64,000 bases of DNA from Vicugna pacos (GCF_048564905.1 NC_132996.1:42208001-42272000); one strand, 5' to 3'; shown: positions 12,236 to 23,660, numbered from the stretch's first letter. Program-made: numbers and translations. The notes: generated from the sequence alone by a model not told the origin.

Positions 12236-12439
12236 AGTTATCTCCTTATTTCTATTAATGCTACTTTTTTTATTATTCAGACTCAAAAGCTGAATCTTTT
12301 TAAAAAATTACTTATTTTGAATTGACATCCAATAAATTATCTGAATTTCTTTTGAAATATTCATTCTACCTTTAACTCCAGCTCCCAATCTCCCTCATTT
12401 ATAGGGTTGCAGTGGCAGGTTTCTCTCTTTTCTCTGAAG

Positions 12440-12985
12440 ATTGCCATCAAATTTATTGTATGAATTATTTGCCAGATTTATCATTCCAAAGCCCAATTAT
12501 GATTATGTTGCTCTACTCCTTAGAATTCCTCTGTAGATCCCCACTACCTGCCAAGACGGATAATACGCTTTTACACTGGCACATGTGTCTTACCCGCTAC
12601 CTCCCCAAATTAACTTTCCTACTTCATCCCTCGTCTGCCTCATGTTTACCCTGCTTTCTTACTGAACAAAGCTACTCGTTATTTCTCCAAGTAATCCTTG
12701 AACAATGCTGCTTCTGTGCTTTTATTTCTACAGTTTCCTCTGCCTCAAAAGACCTTTCCTCTTTACCAGCTGAGACCCTGTCGTCTTTCTATGGTCCATT
12801 TCAAACGCTTTCTCCTCCGTAAAGTATTTCCTCATTCTTCTAGTTGGACATGACCTTGCTCTCCTTGGAATCTTAGAAAATGCTTTTTTATAGGCTTCTA
12901 ATCAAACTTTTCTTCCTTTTCTTGTGATACAGCGGATTGTTACTTGCTCATATAGGGGTGGCAAGTACTTGACATTATATAATTA
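12440..12985 (+). repeat. L2 LINE 3' region
   Basis: It matches the ordered L2 3' text: 'ctactccttagaattcctctgtagatccccactacctgcc', 'tttcctctgcctcaaaagacc', 'ctatggtccatttcaaacgctttctcctccgtaaagtatttcctc' and 'ttcttgtgatac'. The 136-codon open frame at 12412-12822 lies in this untranslated-type sequence and is not a gene. Confidence 0.6.
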
Positions 12986-12989
12986 TTGT

Positions 12990-14734
12990 GCCCATGGAGG
13001 TCAGCTTGATTCGACCCCAGCTTTCTTTCCTGGGATCCCAGGGACTACCTCATAATCCTTCTAAAGTCGCCCTCCAGGAGGCCACTCCCAGCTGACTGGG
13101 GTCATCGTACAAAATGAAACCGGACTGGCATCCTTCTTGTGGCAGCTCCTGCTGCTCTTCATACCCGGTACTTGGCACTGAACTCCACACAGCTGTAGAG
13201 ATTTCCAGAGCGTTTGCTGGGGCCTGCCTCTCCCCCTGTTCTCCATTTTCATAGGTCAGGACACTGTTTTTAGGATGAACAGGAAAGAAGGACAAATGCT
13301 CCAAAGCTTTCAGTTCTTTTGCTACAACTTCCCAAGAGCTCTACTTATAGAGGTAAGGAAGCTACATTATTAAAAGAGCAACTAACCTGTTAAAGAACAG
13401 AAACATTAAAGGAGTCACGTTTTCATGTGAGCATGAATTTCCAATCTGCTGGTCGTAAGGTTGTTATTTGGTAAGACCTTTATTCCCAGTATAGCTGGTC
13501 AGATTTTATCTTAGGTGAGCAGATGCTGGCCTGGATGAAATCTGTCGCCTTCTTACAGATCATAATGTGACATTTGAAGGAACGTGTTGTATGTCCCTCT
13601 CTCATATACACACACATGCACACATGACAGTGAGCACACAAAGAATGAACAAGGCAGGAAGGAATGAATGGCAGGAAAAGACAGCACCACTTAAATTGGT
13701 TTTGCATTTTTAAATTTAGGACATAAAATCATTACATTAAAATTTCATTTCCGTTGAAAGTAATTTTTATAGCAAATACGTTTCAGATAACTATTCAAAA
13801 AAACGAGCTTGCTTTATCACTGCTTTTAGCTACTTTCTGCATTGCAGTGCTTTCTCCCTTCTTCATGTGGGATTTCTTTTTTCCTTCTGACACAATGGAA
13901 ATGTCAGTTGCTTTTCCTTTTCCATTGTTCCATCCCACAGACACAAGCAAACAAATCTGTTTGAGGGAACAAGATGATTAATGTCTATGGTGCATCGAGT
14001 ATTCAGAACTTATGTCTTTCATTTCATTTCCATTCTACAGCAAACTGAGAAACCTTTAGTTACTTTGCAAAGTGCATTGCCAACTAGAATACATCCTGAG
14101 TAAATTTCAGGTTCCATCAGGTTTTGCTTTAAAACTGAGAGATGGAGTGGGGTAGGGGAAAAAAAAAGGAAAAGAAAAAGAGAGATTGATTTTTTCATCT
14201 TTTTTATTTTTATTTTTTGGTTCTTCTTTACATTTTCTGGTCTGGGCTCCATTCCAACCCCATAATCACATGATTCAATTATGTATAACCTAACATAAAT
14301 CAGACACCAGTCACAGTTAAGTGTGATTTGTTACATGTGTGGTTTGCCGTTTATGGTATCTTTATTGAGACCTTCAGCAATAAGATGAAATATGTAATCT
14401 CTACCTATTTAAAAGCGTCATGCTATTTGATCACAAAAATGATTTGCATCTCCTTGTCTCAGTGGAGAGAACATTTGATACAAGGTTGCCTACCTACCAT
14501 GAGGTCCCCATGGGTGTAGTGTGTCTGGCCAGCTCCCTGCACTGGAGCACACGGCGTGTGTGAGCCGTTTCTGTGGGATTAGAGACACTAGGGCTGGTGG
14601 CTGGTAAATAGCAATTTAGTTTAAGACGGAATTGGCTGAATATAAACCCAGAATTCCCTTCCCCATTCTCCACAGATGGCATATATGGTAATACTTTCTG
14701 AAGAGAATATATCCTGGCCAGTTTATTTCTCTTA
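12990..14734. other. Unassigned non-coding DNA
   Basis: No named repeat recognised. A minus-strand 84-codon frame at 13050-13304 (starting MEHLSFFPVHPKN) has protein-like composition. It lacks a recognisable family, and I could not fix clear splice sites. A purine-rich run lies at 14156-14184, followed by T-rich sequence. Confidence 0.4.
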
Positions 14735-15435
14735 ATAGCAGCAGTCTGGGAGTCAGACTGCCCGCGTCCCTCCTGAATTAGTATCATAACCTCGGGGGGG
14801 GGGTATAGGATTGTGTGCTCCTCACTCTCCCCATCTGCATATGAAGAAAGTAACACCTAATCTGTAAGGTTGAGAGAATTAAATGAGATACAGGCGTGCC
14901 TTGTTTTTATTTCACTTCATTGCTCCTTTGCAGATACTATTTTTTTTTTCTTTTCACAAATTGAAGGTTTGTGGCAACCCTGCGCCTAGCAAGTCTGCAG
15001 GCACCATTCATCCGGTAGCATGTGGTCGTTTCGTGTCTCGGTGTCACTTTTTGATAACTCTCGCAGTATTTCAAATGTTTTCATTGTGATTATATTTTTG
15101 CTATGATGATCTGTGGTCAGTAGTCTTTGATGTTACTAGTGTGACACACAGAAAGTTCAGATGATGGTTAGCCTTTTTTTAATCAATAAGATATTTTTTA
15201 ATTAAGGTATATACATTGTTTTTTTCAGTTGTAATGTTATTGCACACCTAATAGACGACAGTGTAGTGTACATGTAACTTTTATATGCACTGGGAAGCTG
15301 GAAAATTTGTGTGACTCGCTTTATTGCGGTATTCACTTTATTGCAGTGTTCTGGAACCGAACTTGCAGTGTCTTTGGGTTTGCCTGCACTTGTAAAGTGC
15401 TCTAGTGTAATGTCTGTCATACAGTAGGCATTTAA
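14735..15435 (+). repeat. MIR SINE split by a Tigger1 insertion
   Basis: The left part (14735-14890) reads 'ctgggagtcagactgcccgcg', then 'gttgagagaattaaatgagata'. The right part (15387-15435) resumes with 'cacttgtaaagtgctctagtgtaatgtctgtcatacagtaggcattta'. These are consecutive pieces of the MIR 3' half. A ten-base G run at 14794-14803 lies in the left part. Confidence 0.8.
14891..15386 (+). mobile_element. Tigger1 DNA transposon, internally deleted non-autonomous copy
   Basis: It starts CAGGCGTGCCTTG, and the other end closes with the inverted equivalent, 'ttgggtttgcctg'. Inside are the Tigger1 left end ('cacaaattgaaggtttgtggcaaccctgcg', 'gatgatctgtggtcagtagtctttgatgttacta') and right end ('tcagatgatggttagc', 'tatatgcactgggaagctggaaaatttgtgtgactcgctttattgcgg'). 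The transposase gene is absent: the left end jumps to the right end near 15142-15155, so about 1.9 kb of the 2.4-kb parent is missing. TA precedes the left end. At the right end the expected TA reads CA. Confidence 0.93.
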
Positions 15436-15439
15436 GAAA

Positions 15440-15770
15440 AAGAAAATGAGATAAAGAAATGTTGGTATCCTATCATATATGAGGTGTGGGGGAAGAGAGA
15501 GAGGGAAGAGAAAACAAGCAAAGGAGACTTTGTGGTTTCATTGAGGTCTTGTAAACCTGTTTGTGGGCATTTCTGTGCTGTCCAGTTTCAGGAGTTCCTT
15601 TGCTGAAACCACAACTTTGAGGAGTGTTTATTTCCAGGCACTGACTTCAATGTTCACACCTCTACGTTAATATACACCTACCAATGGCAGTAACTCACAG
15701 TAAACCCTAGTTGGGGTGAGACAGAATTAAAACACCCAGTGGAGGTTTGTGTTAAAAATTTATTTGGTCC
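15440..15770. other. Unassigned non-coding DNA
   Basis: Purine-rich at 15432-15530. No exon or named repeat seen. Confidence 0.5.
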
Positions 15771-15997
15771 AAATGGCATTATTTTATTCTTTTTTATGGC
15801 TGAGTAGAGATTGTCATTCTAAGTGAAGTAAGTCAGAAAGAAAAATACTGTATGATATCATTCATATGTGGAATCTAAAGAAAAAGGACACAAATGAACT
15901 TATCTACAAAACAGAAACAGACTCACAGACATAGAGAAAAAACTTACTAGAGGGTAAAGGGGGTGGGAAGGGATAAATTGGGAGTTCGAAATTTGCA
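15771..15997 (+). repeat. L1 LINE fragment with 5' inversion
   Basis: 15771-15807 is antisense L1 ('aaatggcattattttattctttttt' then 'atggctgagtag'). It is followed directly by sense L1 from 15808 ('attgtcattctaagtgaagtaagtcagaaag' through 'catatgtggaatctaaag' and 'gggtgggaagggataaattgggag'). Only about 20 bases of consensus are missing at the switch, as expected for twin priming. The 3' end is lost where the older L1M 3' UTR begins. Confidence 0.75.
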
Positions 15998-17130
15998 CCT
16001 CTTGGGGAGAGATGGAAATGTTAGCTTTTTTTTGCTTTATTCCCAAATTTTTGATTTTTTTTTAATTGAAGTACAGTCAGTTACAATGTGTCAATTTCTG
16101 GTGTACAGCACAATGTCCCAGTCATGCATATATATACTATATTCATTTTCATATTTTTTCATTAAAGATTATTACAAAGTATTGAACATAGTTTACTGTG
16201 CTATATAGAAGAAACTTTTTTAAAAAATCTATTTTTATATATAGTGGCTAACATTTGTAAATCTCAAATTCCCAAATTTATCCCTTCCCACCCTCTTACC
16301 CCAGTAACCATTAAATTGTTTACTATGTCTGAGTCTGTTTCTGTTTTACAGATAAGTTCAGAGTGTCTTTTTTTTTTTATTATTCCAGTTTAGATTCCAC
16401 ATGTGAGTGATATCATATGATATTTTTCTTTCTCTTTCTGGCTTACTTCACTTAGAAAGACATTCTCCAGGTCCATCCATGTTGCTGCAAATGGCATTAT
16501 TTTATTATTTTTATGGCTGAGTAGTATTCCATTGTATAAATATACCATAACTTCTTTTTCCAGTCATCTGTAATCAGTGGACATTTAGGTTGCTTCTGTG
16601 TCTTGGCTGTTGTATACAGTGCTGCTATGAACACTAGGGTGCATGTATCTTTTCGAATTAGAGTTCCGTCCAGATAGTAGGATTGCTGGATCATATGGTA
16701 GGTCTATTTTTAGTTTTTTGAGGAATCTCTATAGTGTTTTCCATAATGGCTGCACCAAACTACATTCCCACCAGCAGTGTAGGAGGGTTCCCTTTTCTCC
16801 AAATCCTCTCCAGCATTTATCGTTCATGGACTTTTGAATGATGGCCATTCTGACTGGTATGAGGTGATACCTCATTTGTAGTTTTGATTTGCATTTCTCT
16901 GATAATTAGTGATATTGAGCATTTTTTTCATGTACATATTGGCAATGTGGATGTCCTCATTGGAGAATTACTTGTTTAGGACTTCTACCCATTTTTGGAT
17001 TGGGTTCTTGATTGTGGTGGTGGTTTCATTGGTGTATACAGCTATTAAAATTCATCAAATTGTACATCTGAAATATGTGTACTTTACATGAATCATACCA
17101 TGATAAAGGTGTTTTTAAAAAAATAAAGAC
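15998..17130 (+). repeat. Old L1M 3' UTR, split by a younger L1
   Basis: The first piece (15998-16025) reads 'ctcttggggagagatggaaatgttagc'. The second (17007-17130) resumes 'cttgattgtggtggtggtttcattggtgtatacag', then 'aattgtacatctgaaatatgtg' and an A-rich tail. Together they follow the usual L1M 3' UTR order. The gap between them is the antisense L1 described separately. Confidence 0.7.
16026..17006 (-). repeat. L1 LINE, antisense, with a double poly(T) tail
   Basis: From 16055 it is antisense L1: nine T, 'aattgaagtacagtcagttacaatgtg', 'cccagtaaccattaaattgtttac', 'attccacatgtgagtgatatcatatgatat', 'catccatgttgctgcaaatggc', 'tacattcccaccagcagtgtagg' and ORF2 text to about 17006. Left of the first poly(T) lie about 21 non-L1 bases (16034-16054) and then a second T8 run (16026-16033). 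Read as L1 sense, this is L1, A9, a short unique segment containing AATAAA, then A8. That is the form of a short 3' transduction or a re-primed tail. ORF2 is truncated and broken. Confidence 0.88.
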
Positions 17131-17134
17131 ATGT

Positions 17135-17260
17135 GAAATGCTCCCAGCATTATGTTAGGTGGCAAAGCAGAATATAAAACTGTATATACATTTTAAAAAT
17201 CATTTTTTTCTTGACATAAAAATCATTTCCTGTTGTTCCTCTAAAAAAGAGTATTAAAGA
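17135..17260 (+). repeat. L1ME-like 3' end relic
   Basis: 'cattatgttaggtggcaaagcagaatataaaactgtatatacattttaaaaat' resembles the L1ME block 'ttaagtgaaaaaagcaggatacaaaa…gtatgtatag'. It is short and diverged. Confidence 0.4.
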
Positions 17261-17609
17261 ATGTTGAAAAATAAAATACCATTTCCATATCAAAAAAAAT
17301 TTACCTGGGGCCGTAGCAGCACTGAAACTACAGTGAGGTGAGGGGCACGCTCACATCACATGCAAAATTTAAGAGGTTGCCAATAAACTCAGTAATCAAG
17401 ATAAATAATATTCTAGTGAAATATTTTTTTGAAAATCAAAATTAATGCAAAAAATATGCTATGAATAAAATATCAAATTTTAATAAAGACAAGATCTGAC
17501 AGAGGTGGGATTCAGGTGAAGCTACTGAGATAGGTTGGGTCATACTGCAGGAAAGTCAGTAATTTTGTTTGGATTGTATTCAGTGAATTTATAGATAAAT
17601 GGACATTAT
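17261..17609. other. Unassigned AT-rich DNA
   Basis: Several A runs (for example 17294-17301). No family recognised. Confidence 0.5.
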
Positions 17610-17825
17610 TATTTATTGTTATTAAATAATAGCAGCTGTGATTTCTGAGTGCCCGCTGTGTACGAGGCACTAAACCAAGTGTATTTATCCTTACCTGTTT
17701 CAATGCTCCAATGAATTCCATGAGATGGGTCATTTACAAGGAAAGACACTGAAGTCTAGAGAAGTTGAGTGAGTTCAGAATCACCCAGTCAGTGACTGAG
17801 GCAAAATCTGAGCCCCCGTCTTTCT
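17610..17825 (-). repeat. MIR SINE, nearly full length, antisense
   Basis: Antisense MIR order: 'tctgagtgcccgctgtgtacgaggcacta', 'tgaattccatgagatgggtcatttacaaggaaagacactgaag', then 'aatcacccagtcagtgactgaggcaaaatctgag'. Confidence 0.75.
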
Positions 17826-18854
17826 GATTTTGATGTCCATGTTCAGTGCAATGAAGCAAATGTTGAGGCTTGAACACCTGTACTTTTTGTTTGGAGGGAA
17901 TGAGTTCATGGGAAATGAAGTATCAGGAAGAAATCCCATGTTAACCTTGGAAATGTTTGCCTCCTTTGAAAAGCTCCCAGAGATAGAAAACCCCCCAAAT
18001 CACTTAGAAACACCAGCAGATGGAATATGAGCCCTTCCAGTAGGACTCCTGCCAAGGGTGCGGGGGGCGGGGGCTGTGTGTGACACGGTGGGAGTAGGGC
18101 AAGGTCAGGTCAAGAGAAAAAGGGCTGAGAGAAGGATGTGCAGGTCTGGGTCTGCTTCGGGACCTCTCCCGAGTCTCACCTGCCCACCCCTGCGCAAGCC
18201 TGACTCTTGCCCCTGAATCACTTTGCAATCCTTAGCCGACCAGGAGGTATCACAGGCTGTTGGAAGTAAGCCTCTAGTTCCACAGATGTCCCGGGCAGTG
18301 ACCCTGGCCCCTGATCACAGTCCACCTCTTTCCTTACTGATATGTCTAGAGTGGCATATTCTGGGTAGTATGGTACTTCCAATGAGAGAAAAAAAAAAGT
18401 GTGCAATAACAAAACACATGAGAAACTTCATTAAAGCTACTAGAACTCTTGACTGCTAATTTCGAGGCCCCCTCGGTCCCTTGCAGTGGCTTGCTGTCAC
18501 TGTTGTGAGTATCAGCATCACCTTGTGACGCTGTTCAAGACTGCCGAGTCATCCATTCTCAGAAAGGGGATGCGAGATAAACCGTCACCCCGGATGTCAA
18601 ATCTGGATGAGGCACCTGTGATGATGATGGTTTTGAAACTATATGATGGAGGGGGAGAAAGACCATCAGGGATTGCTAGGGGTGGAGCTGAGATACAGCA
18701 AACGGGCTTTCAGTACCTATCCCGGTGTGAATCATAGAAACTTCGCTTCGACCCTTCCAGCTTCTGGGTATTAGGTTCTTATATAAGGTTAGATTTGAAG
18801 GAGTTTGACTGCTTAGAAGGATGAGCATAAATAAACTTTAAATCAAATCCTATT
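17826..18854. other. Unassigned non-coding DNA, locally GC-richer
   Basis: 18040-18210 is locally G/C-richer, with a G run at 18062-18073, but it is too short and CpG-poor for a CpG island. No exon or repeat recognised. The antisense frames at 18004-18228 and 18218-18412 look accidental. Confidence 0.45.
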
Positions 18855-18970
18855 TCCCCATCTTGTTTTTATGAATCCTGAGTCCCAGAGAGGTTATGTG
18901 TCTTGCCTAATCCTCACACTGGGTTGGTAACAAGACTAAAGCTGGAACCCGGGTCTTCCGACATCTGGTT
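18855..18970 (-). repeat. MIR SINE fragment, antisense
   Basis: 'tgagtcccagagaggttatgtgtcttgcctaatcctcac', then 'ggtaacaagactaaagctggaacccgggtcttcc', follow the antisense MIR order. Confidence 0.6.
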
Positions 18971-19734
18971 TCTGGTTCTCTCTCTGTTTTGGTCTGTATT
19001 TGTCTGCATTCCTGTTCCAAGGCACGTCAGCTGCCTTGTCCCCCATCCTCCTCAAATCTTACTTGTCTGCCATCTGTGTGCAGTGGCAAAACCATTCCTT
19101 CTGATGTAGAAGAATATTTTTCGAGGCTAGATATCAGCATTTATTTCTTCCCCTGACCTGTCACGATTTGAATCAGTCCCTCTAGAGGTAGAATTCCCGG
19201 CATGTTTCATCAGCTGTCAGGAGGCACGGCGGCCTCCATGAGGGCGTGTGAGCAGCACTTTTGTTTATATTCCTCCTATAGAGGCAGCAATAGTACAATC
19301 AAGGCTTTTGTTGCTCACGATGGTAGTAAAATCTTTATGGTCCTCCATTTAATGACAGACTGGTCTTTCAGAAGCCTTATGACTCAAACCTACCCGGAAT
19401 TAGAGATTAGGGAGAAAGAAATTCATGAACTTGAGCAAATGTGATTATCGTCCAGAGAGACTAATTATGTGTTTAATAAGCTTGAAGCAGGTGGAAGATG
19501 CGTGAGTTCTGTGCCACTGGGTCTGATAAAGGGTCTCCAGAAATCAAGTTAATGTGAATATTTTTATGAAGGAGGGGTTGACAAGAAGGTGGGTCAAGGA
19601 AGAAATACCTGGTGGGAATAGAGTATGCAGGGTTTTTTTTTTTTTTTTAGCGTTTTTTTCTTCATATCCACACTCCACTTTGGGGGGTTGATGGAAGCTC
19701 TGAATAATCTCCCCCAGAAGTATTGGCAGATATA

Positions 19735-19845
19735 CCCTGACTGTGTGGAGAATGAGGAAGGGATTTTAGTGACCCATTAAAGTCTATCCATTTGACTCAT
19801 GGGCATCTGTGGATCACAGCGTAAGAACCACTGAGACCACAGAAG
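19735..19845 (-). repeat. Possible hAT-Charlie DNA transposon relic
   Basis: Read on the minus strand it begins CAGTGGTTCTTACGCTGTGA, then 'tccacagatgcccatgagtc'. This resembles the CAGTGGTTCTCAAAC ends of hAT-Charlie family elements. Only one end is visible. Confidence 0.3.
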
Positions 19846-21882
19846 AGAAACCCGGGTGTGATTTGGTTTATATGATGCCCAATAAGCCCGTCTCTTCTCC
19901 CAAGCTCTCTCTGCTTTGATAAGAAATCTCCAGACATTTCATAAACATACCACTCATTTCCTTCTGTGTATTTTTATTTTCACAGTATCCTTTGGATTTT
20001 AAGGGACATTTTATGCAATGAGAATGGGGCTCTTTGAAAATGAGTCTTTGATTATCAAATCTTAATAAGGGTGACATTGGATAGAGGATTCCACAGATAA
20101 TTCCAGAATAGTTCCAACCCATCCCCGTGCAGGGCTTCTCGCCATCCCCACCCTTAGCTTTTAAATGAAAAACGTGCTGACAAGGGCAATTTCCAGCTCC
20201 TTCCTTCTGTTCAACCTTAGAAAGAGATCCCCCTCCCCCTGGGGAAAAAAAAAAAAAAAGGAAGAGAAAGCCAGAGGATCAAGATAATCCCAAAGCAGCT
20301 CCTGAATCACTTCATTAACTGTGTCAAGTAAATGCTCCTCACTCCTTCAGGGCTGTTACAACTGAGACTAGAGTCAGCTGGAGCTCTGACTGAGGACACT
20401 GAACTGGTGCTTGACAGCACAAATGGTGTATCATTTCCTCCACCTTCCCTTGCCTTTGATCTCAGCAACTTTACAGAGGGGAAGTCCACAGAAACGTGGG
20501 TAAATGAACCTTGACTGGCCAGTCATGTTCAGAGGTGTACTGTTTGGTTTCCTGGAAGCCAGTTGCCCTGGAGAGAAACAAGTGATTTAGGCAGAGTGGG
20601 GTAAGTGCCTCTTTTCCAGACTTAAAAAGGATTGGATTTCTTGGTATGAGGCTTGATAACACCAGGCTATCTCGTTTTTTAGCAGTCCTATGGACAAGTT
20701 TCTCTTCTTGTTGAATCTGTGCACGTCCAGATTAAAAATGTAAGGATGATGTTGGGTTTATTAATCTGTTTCTTATGTTTGATTGTTTGGCTTCTCCTTT
20801 TCATTTTCTCCCTTTTTTTCCCCTACTTTTACCAGAAGGCTCCAGGGTAGTAACTGTGTCACTGGGATGTCCCTCCTTTTGATGACAACTCAGTACCCAG
20901 GCTTTTAGTCACTTACTTTGCCTAACTTCTGCCTTCCATTTGTGTTACAAAAAGAAGGTTAGGTAGGACAAGAGGTGATGGAGTTACTCCATTCTCCTGG
21001 TACCAAGAGTTGAAAGCAGAAATAGGAGCCATGTGTCTGGGACTCAGAGACCTATGCCAAGCGACATTTTAGTTGCCGCTAATTAGGTTCCATTCATAGA
21101 AACTGGTGTTTTCACGGTCCTTAACAATCAGTTTCTTCTCCATCCCCAGTTGGGGAGTAGGGGAGGTACAGGAAAGATGGAGAGCAGCCTTCTGGTAAAC
21201 CAACTTCTGATTGTATCTGCTGTGTATCTGCAAGGAAATCATGCCTCTTGCAATGATGAGGTATGCAGTGTTTGTTCTCCTGGAGCCCCTGCTGCTGCAA
21301 CTCGCCAGGAAGCAAATACCTTTCTTCAGAGAGAAAATGAAACTCTATGCAAGGTGTCCCCAGATGCATACTGATTCTCCACGGAGGACAAAGATGACTG
21401 TCTGTTTCTCTGCCCATACCTCCACTGTTGTTGATCTACCATGTTTAGACTTGGGAAGAAGTTAAGAAAAGATGGAGCTTGAAAACTGGTGCTGCTAGCA
21501 GGGTGATGTGCTAAAATGAGTATTGCCTTGGGTGGGATGATTGAGTGCCTCTAGCTGTGGGGTGAGGCCTCCTCCCTAGCAATCAGTGAGGTGGCTGTCT
21601 TCATAAATGGTGGCCTCTGTGGGCATTCCTTTCCCCTTCAAAAGTCATTCAGCCTCTGCGCCTGCACTCCCTGCGTTAATTAGTCATTTGCAAAGGAAAA
21701 TGAGGAAAAATACAGGGGATGAAATTGACCTTTGATTCAAATTTCAGGTAATAAGGCTGAAATTCTCTGAAGAAAGTTGAGATAATTGAAAGATAAATGG
21801 ATTTTCTGTCTTCTCCAATTTCTCCTTACCTTTAAACTGGAAGACGTTAATTTGGTGAACAGGATCTCTCACCACTGCTTAA

Positions 21883-21916
21883 ACACACACACACACACGC
21901 ACGCACGCACGCACGC
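21883..21916. repeat. (CA)n followed by (CGCA)n microsatellite
   Basis: A CA run at 21883-21898 passes into about 4.5 CGCA units at 21899-21916. This is an uncommon CpG-bearing tetranucleotide in otherwise CpG-poor DNA. Confidence 0.95.
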
Positions 21917-22149
21917 AATTGGATCTTCAGAATCAGACATCTGAGTGAGGGGGCCAGTGACAAGTGATTCTTATAGGGAACGACCCTGGAGGCAACTCGT
22001 GGGTGGCGTGATGCATCTTCACTTGCTGGGACACAGGCAGAATAGAGTCGTGGAATAAAGTCCAGGTCCTTTGTTTTCCTTCAGTAGTCAGTGGAGTCAG
22101 GAACACAGTTGTGCAAAGTGCATTTTAGTTAATTTATATTCTGTCTCAT

Positions 22150-22330
22150 ATTTCACGCTGATGATTTCTTTAACTCATCTTATCCTCAGGAACATTATGA
22201 GTTTATTCCTTTTTATTGATGAAGAAAATAAGGCAGTAAGAAATTATATAATTTGTCCAAGCCTCGTAGCTAGTAAATGGCAGAGTAGGGACACAAACCG
22301 AGACAGCATGGCTCCAAGTTCATGCACCTA
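22150..22330 (-). repeat. MIR SINE, antisense
   Basis: 'tctttaactcatcttatcctcaggaacattatgag', 'ttgatgaagaaaataaggcag', 'tttgtccaagcctcgtagctagtaaatggcagagtaggg' and 'ggctccaagttcatgc' follow the antisense MIR order. Confidence 0.8.
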
Positions 22331-22333
22331 AAC

Positions 22334-22554
22334 AGGGATTTGCAGATACTGAGTACTATGTACAAAATAGATAAACAGCAAGGTCCTACTGTAGAGCACA
22401 GGCAACTATCTTCAATACCTTGTAATAGCCTATAATGAAAAAGAATATGAAAAAGGGAATGTGTATATATATATGTATGTAAACTGAATCACTATACTGT
22501 ACATCAGAAATTAACACAGCATTGTAGTCCGACTATAATTCAATTTAAAAAAAT
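22334..22554 (+). repeat. L1 LINE 3' end, 5'-truncated
   Basis: Sense L1 3' UTR: 'gggatttgcagatactgagtac', 'ctactgtagagcacaggcaac', 'atcttcaataccttgtaatagcc', 'actgtacatcagaaattaacac', ending 'actataattcaatttaaaaaaa'. Only the last about 220 bases of L1 are present. It directly abuts the MIR at 22150-22330. Confidence 0.88.
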
Positions 22555-23344
22555 GAGTTATATGTGTGAAGGACTGAGAACAGAACCTAGACTGGTGTGT
22601 GGTCCATGAGCGTTTGCTGTCCCTGCTCCTCCTTGTTCCCGTCCTCCTCCTCCTACTGCTTCACTTTACAATAATAATCATTATATTTACTTTAACAGTA
22701 TGTTATACCAGAGGCTAGTGTCACCTGAGTTGCTGCCTTTAGTACCTTTTCCATGACATTACTCAGAAATTACTGAGATGTTTCCATTCATCATGCAGTC
22801 TCATCTTTTCTCATGTATTTGGTGATAATTGCATCAGAGATGTTCATGATTTTTTTTTTTAAATTTCGAAATCCTTGTTTAAGAAGCTTCCAAAGCCAAA
22901 AGGGGATTGTTTGTTTCTCCAACCTGACTCCACAGATTATTTTCTTTTTTGCTAGTGAATCATCTATGATGTACCTAATAGAGTTGTTATGAATCAGACT
23001 AGTTTGACCACAAGCAGGTCATTTGTTCAGCATTTAAAGTGGAGCACAGGAGTTGATGGATGGCGAAGGCTGGAGTGTTTATCTCCGGGATTAGATGCTT
23101 GTCAAGGGCGATTCCCTTTCCCCTCCTCCCATCTGACCCTATGCTGCCACTCCTATTCAGTTTCTTAGCAGACTCCGGCCTGATTCCTACATGCCCCCTC
23201 CACTCCCTGTCTGTCCCACCTCATGTCCAACACCCATGTAATTTTCTATGAAACAATAAAAAAAAAAGTCTGTCCTCTCCCAGTCCCACCAGGTCAGTGA
23301 CACCTGCTTCTAGGGAGGTTTGTTCTTCTTAGTTGCATCAGTTT
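22555..23344. other. Unassigned non-coding DNA
   Basis: No exon or repeat recognised. T-rich run at 22850-22860 and A run at 23260-23268. Confidence 0.5.
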
Positions 23345-23470
23345 AGTGGGCCTATCATGTCTCTAGCACTAGGCTGATGCCTTAGATTCACTGGCTCAAC
23401 TAATCCTTACAACAGTCGATGAGCTGGGCGTTATTTTTGTAGCAATGAGGCACGGAGGTCTTATCATTCA
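23345..23470 (-). repeat. MIR SINE fragment, antisense
   Basis: 'gtctctagcactaggctgatgcc', 'ctcaactaatccttacaacagtcgatgagctgggcg', then 'gcaatgaggcacggagg', in antisense MIR order. Confidence 0.55.
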
Positions 23471-23660
23471 TCAGTTGGTTGGTCTTTCATTTATTCAATT
23501 TATTTGACATTTACTGAGCACCTACTCATGTTAGACTCTGTTGGGTGGGGGAGATGCTAGAAATACAACAGTGAACAGAATACCCATGGTTTCTGCTCTT
23601 GGAAAAGGTAGTGAAGGACATGAAGCTGGCATGCAAACAAATGTTATTGACACTTTGGTA
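23471..23660 (-). repeat. L2-like LINE relic, antisense
   Basis: 'catttattcaatttatttgacatttactgagcacctac', 'ggagatgctagaaatacaacagtgaacagaatacccatgg' is the antisense pattern of the common L2-type block 'tattgagcacctactatgtgcc…ggatacagcagtgaacaa'. Confidence 0.5.

Larger units (their letters stand above)
18971..22145. other. Mostly unassigned DNA
   Basis: No exon or RNA gene identified in about 3.2 kb. It contains a T16 run at 19634-19649, an A-rich run near 20246-20260, a possible hAT-type relic near 19735-19845 ('cacagcgtaagaaccactgag'), and a CA/CGCA microsatellite described separately. Confidence 0.45.

Noticed and set aside
12412-12822. 136-codon plus-strand frame
   Set aside because: It largely overlaps the L2 3' region and has a pyrimidine-driven composition.
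18040-18210. Possible CpG island or promoter
   Set aside because: G/C-richer but short and with few CpG dinucleotides.
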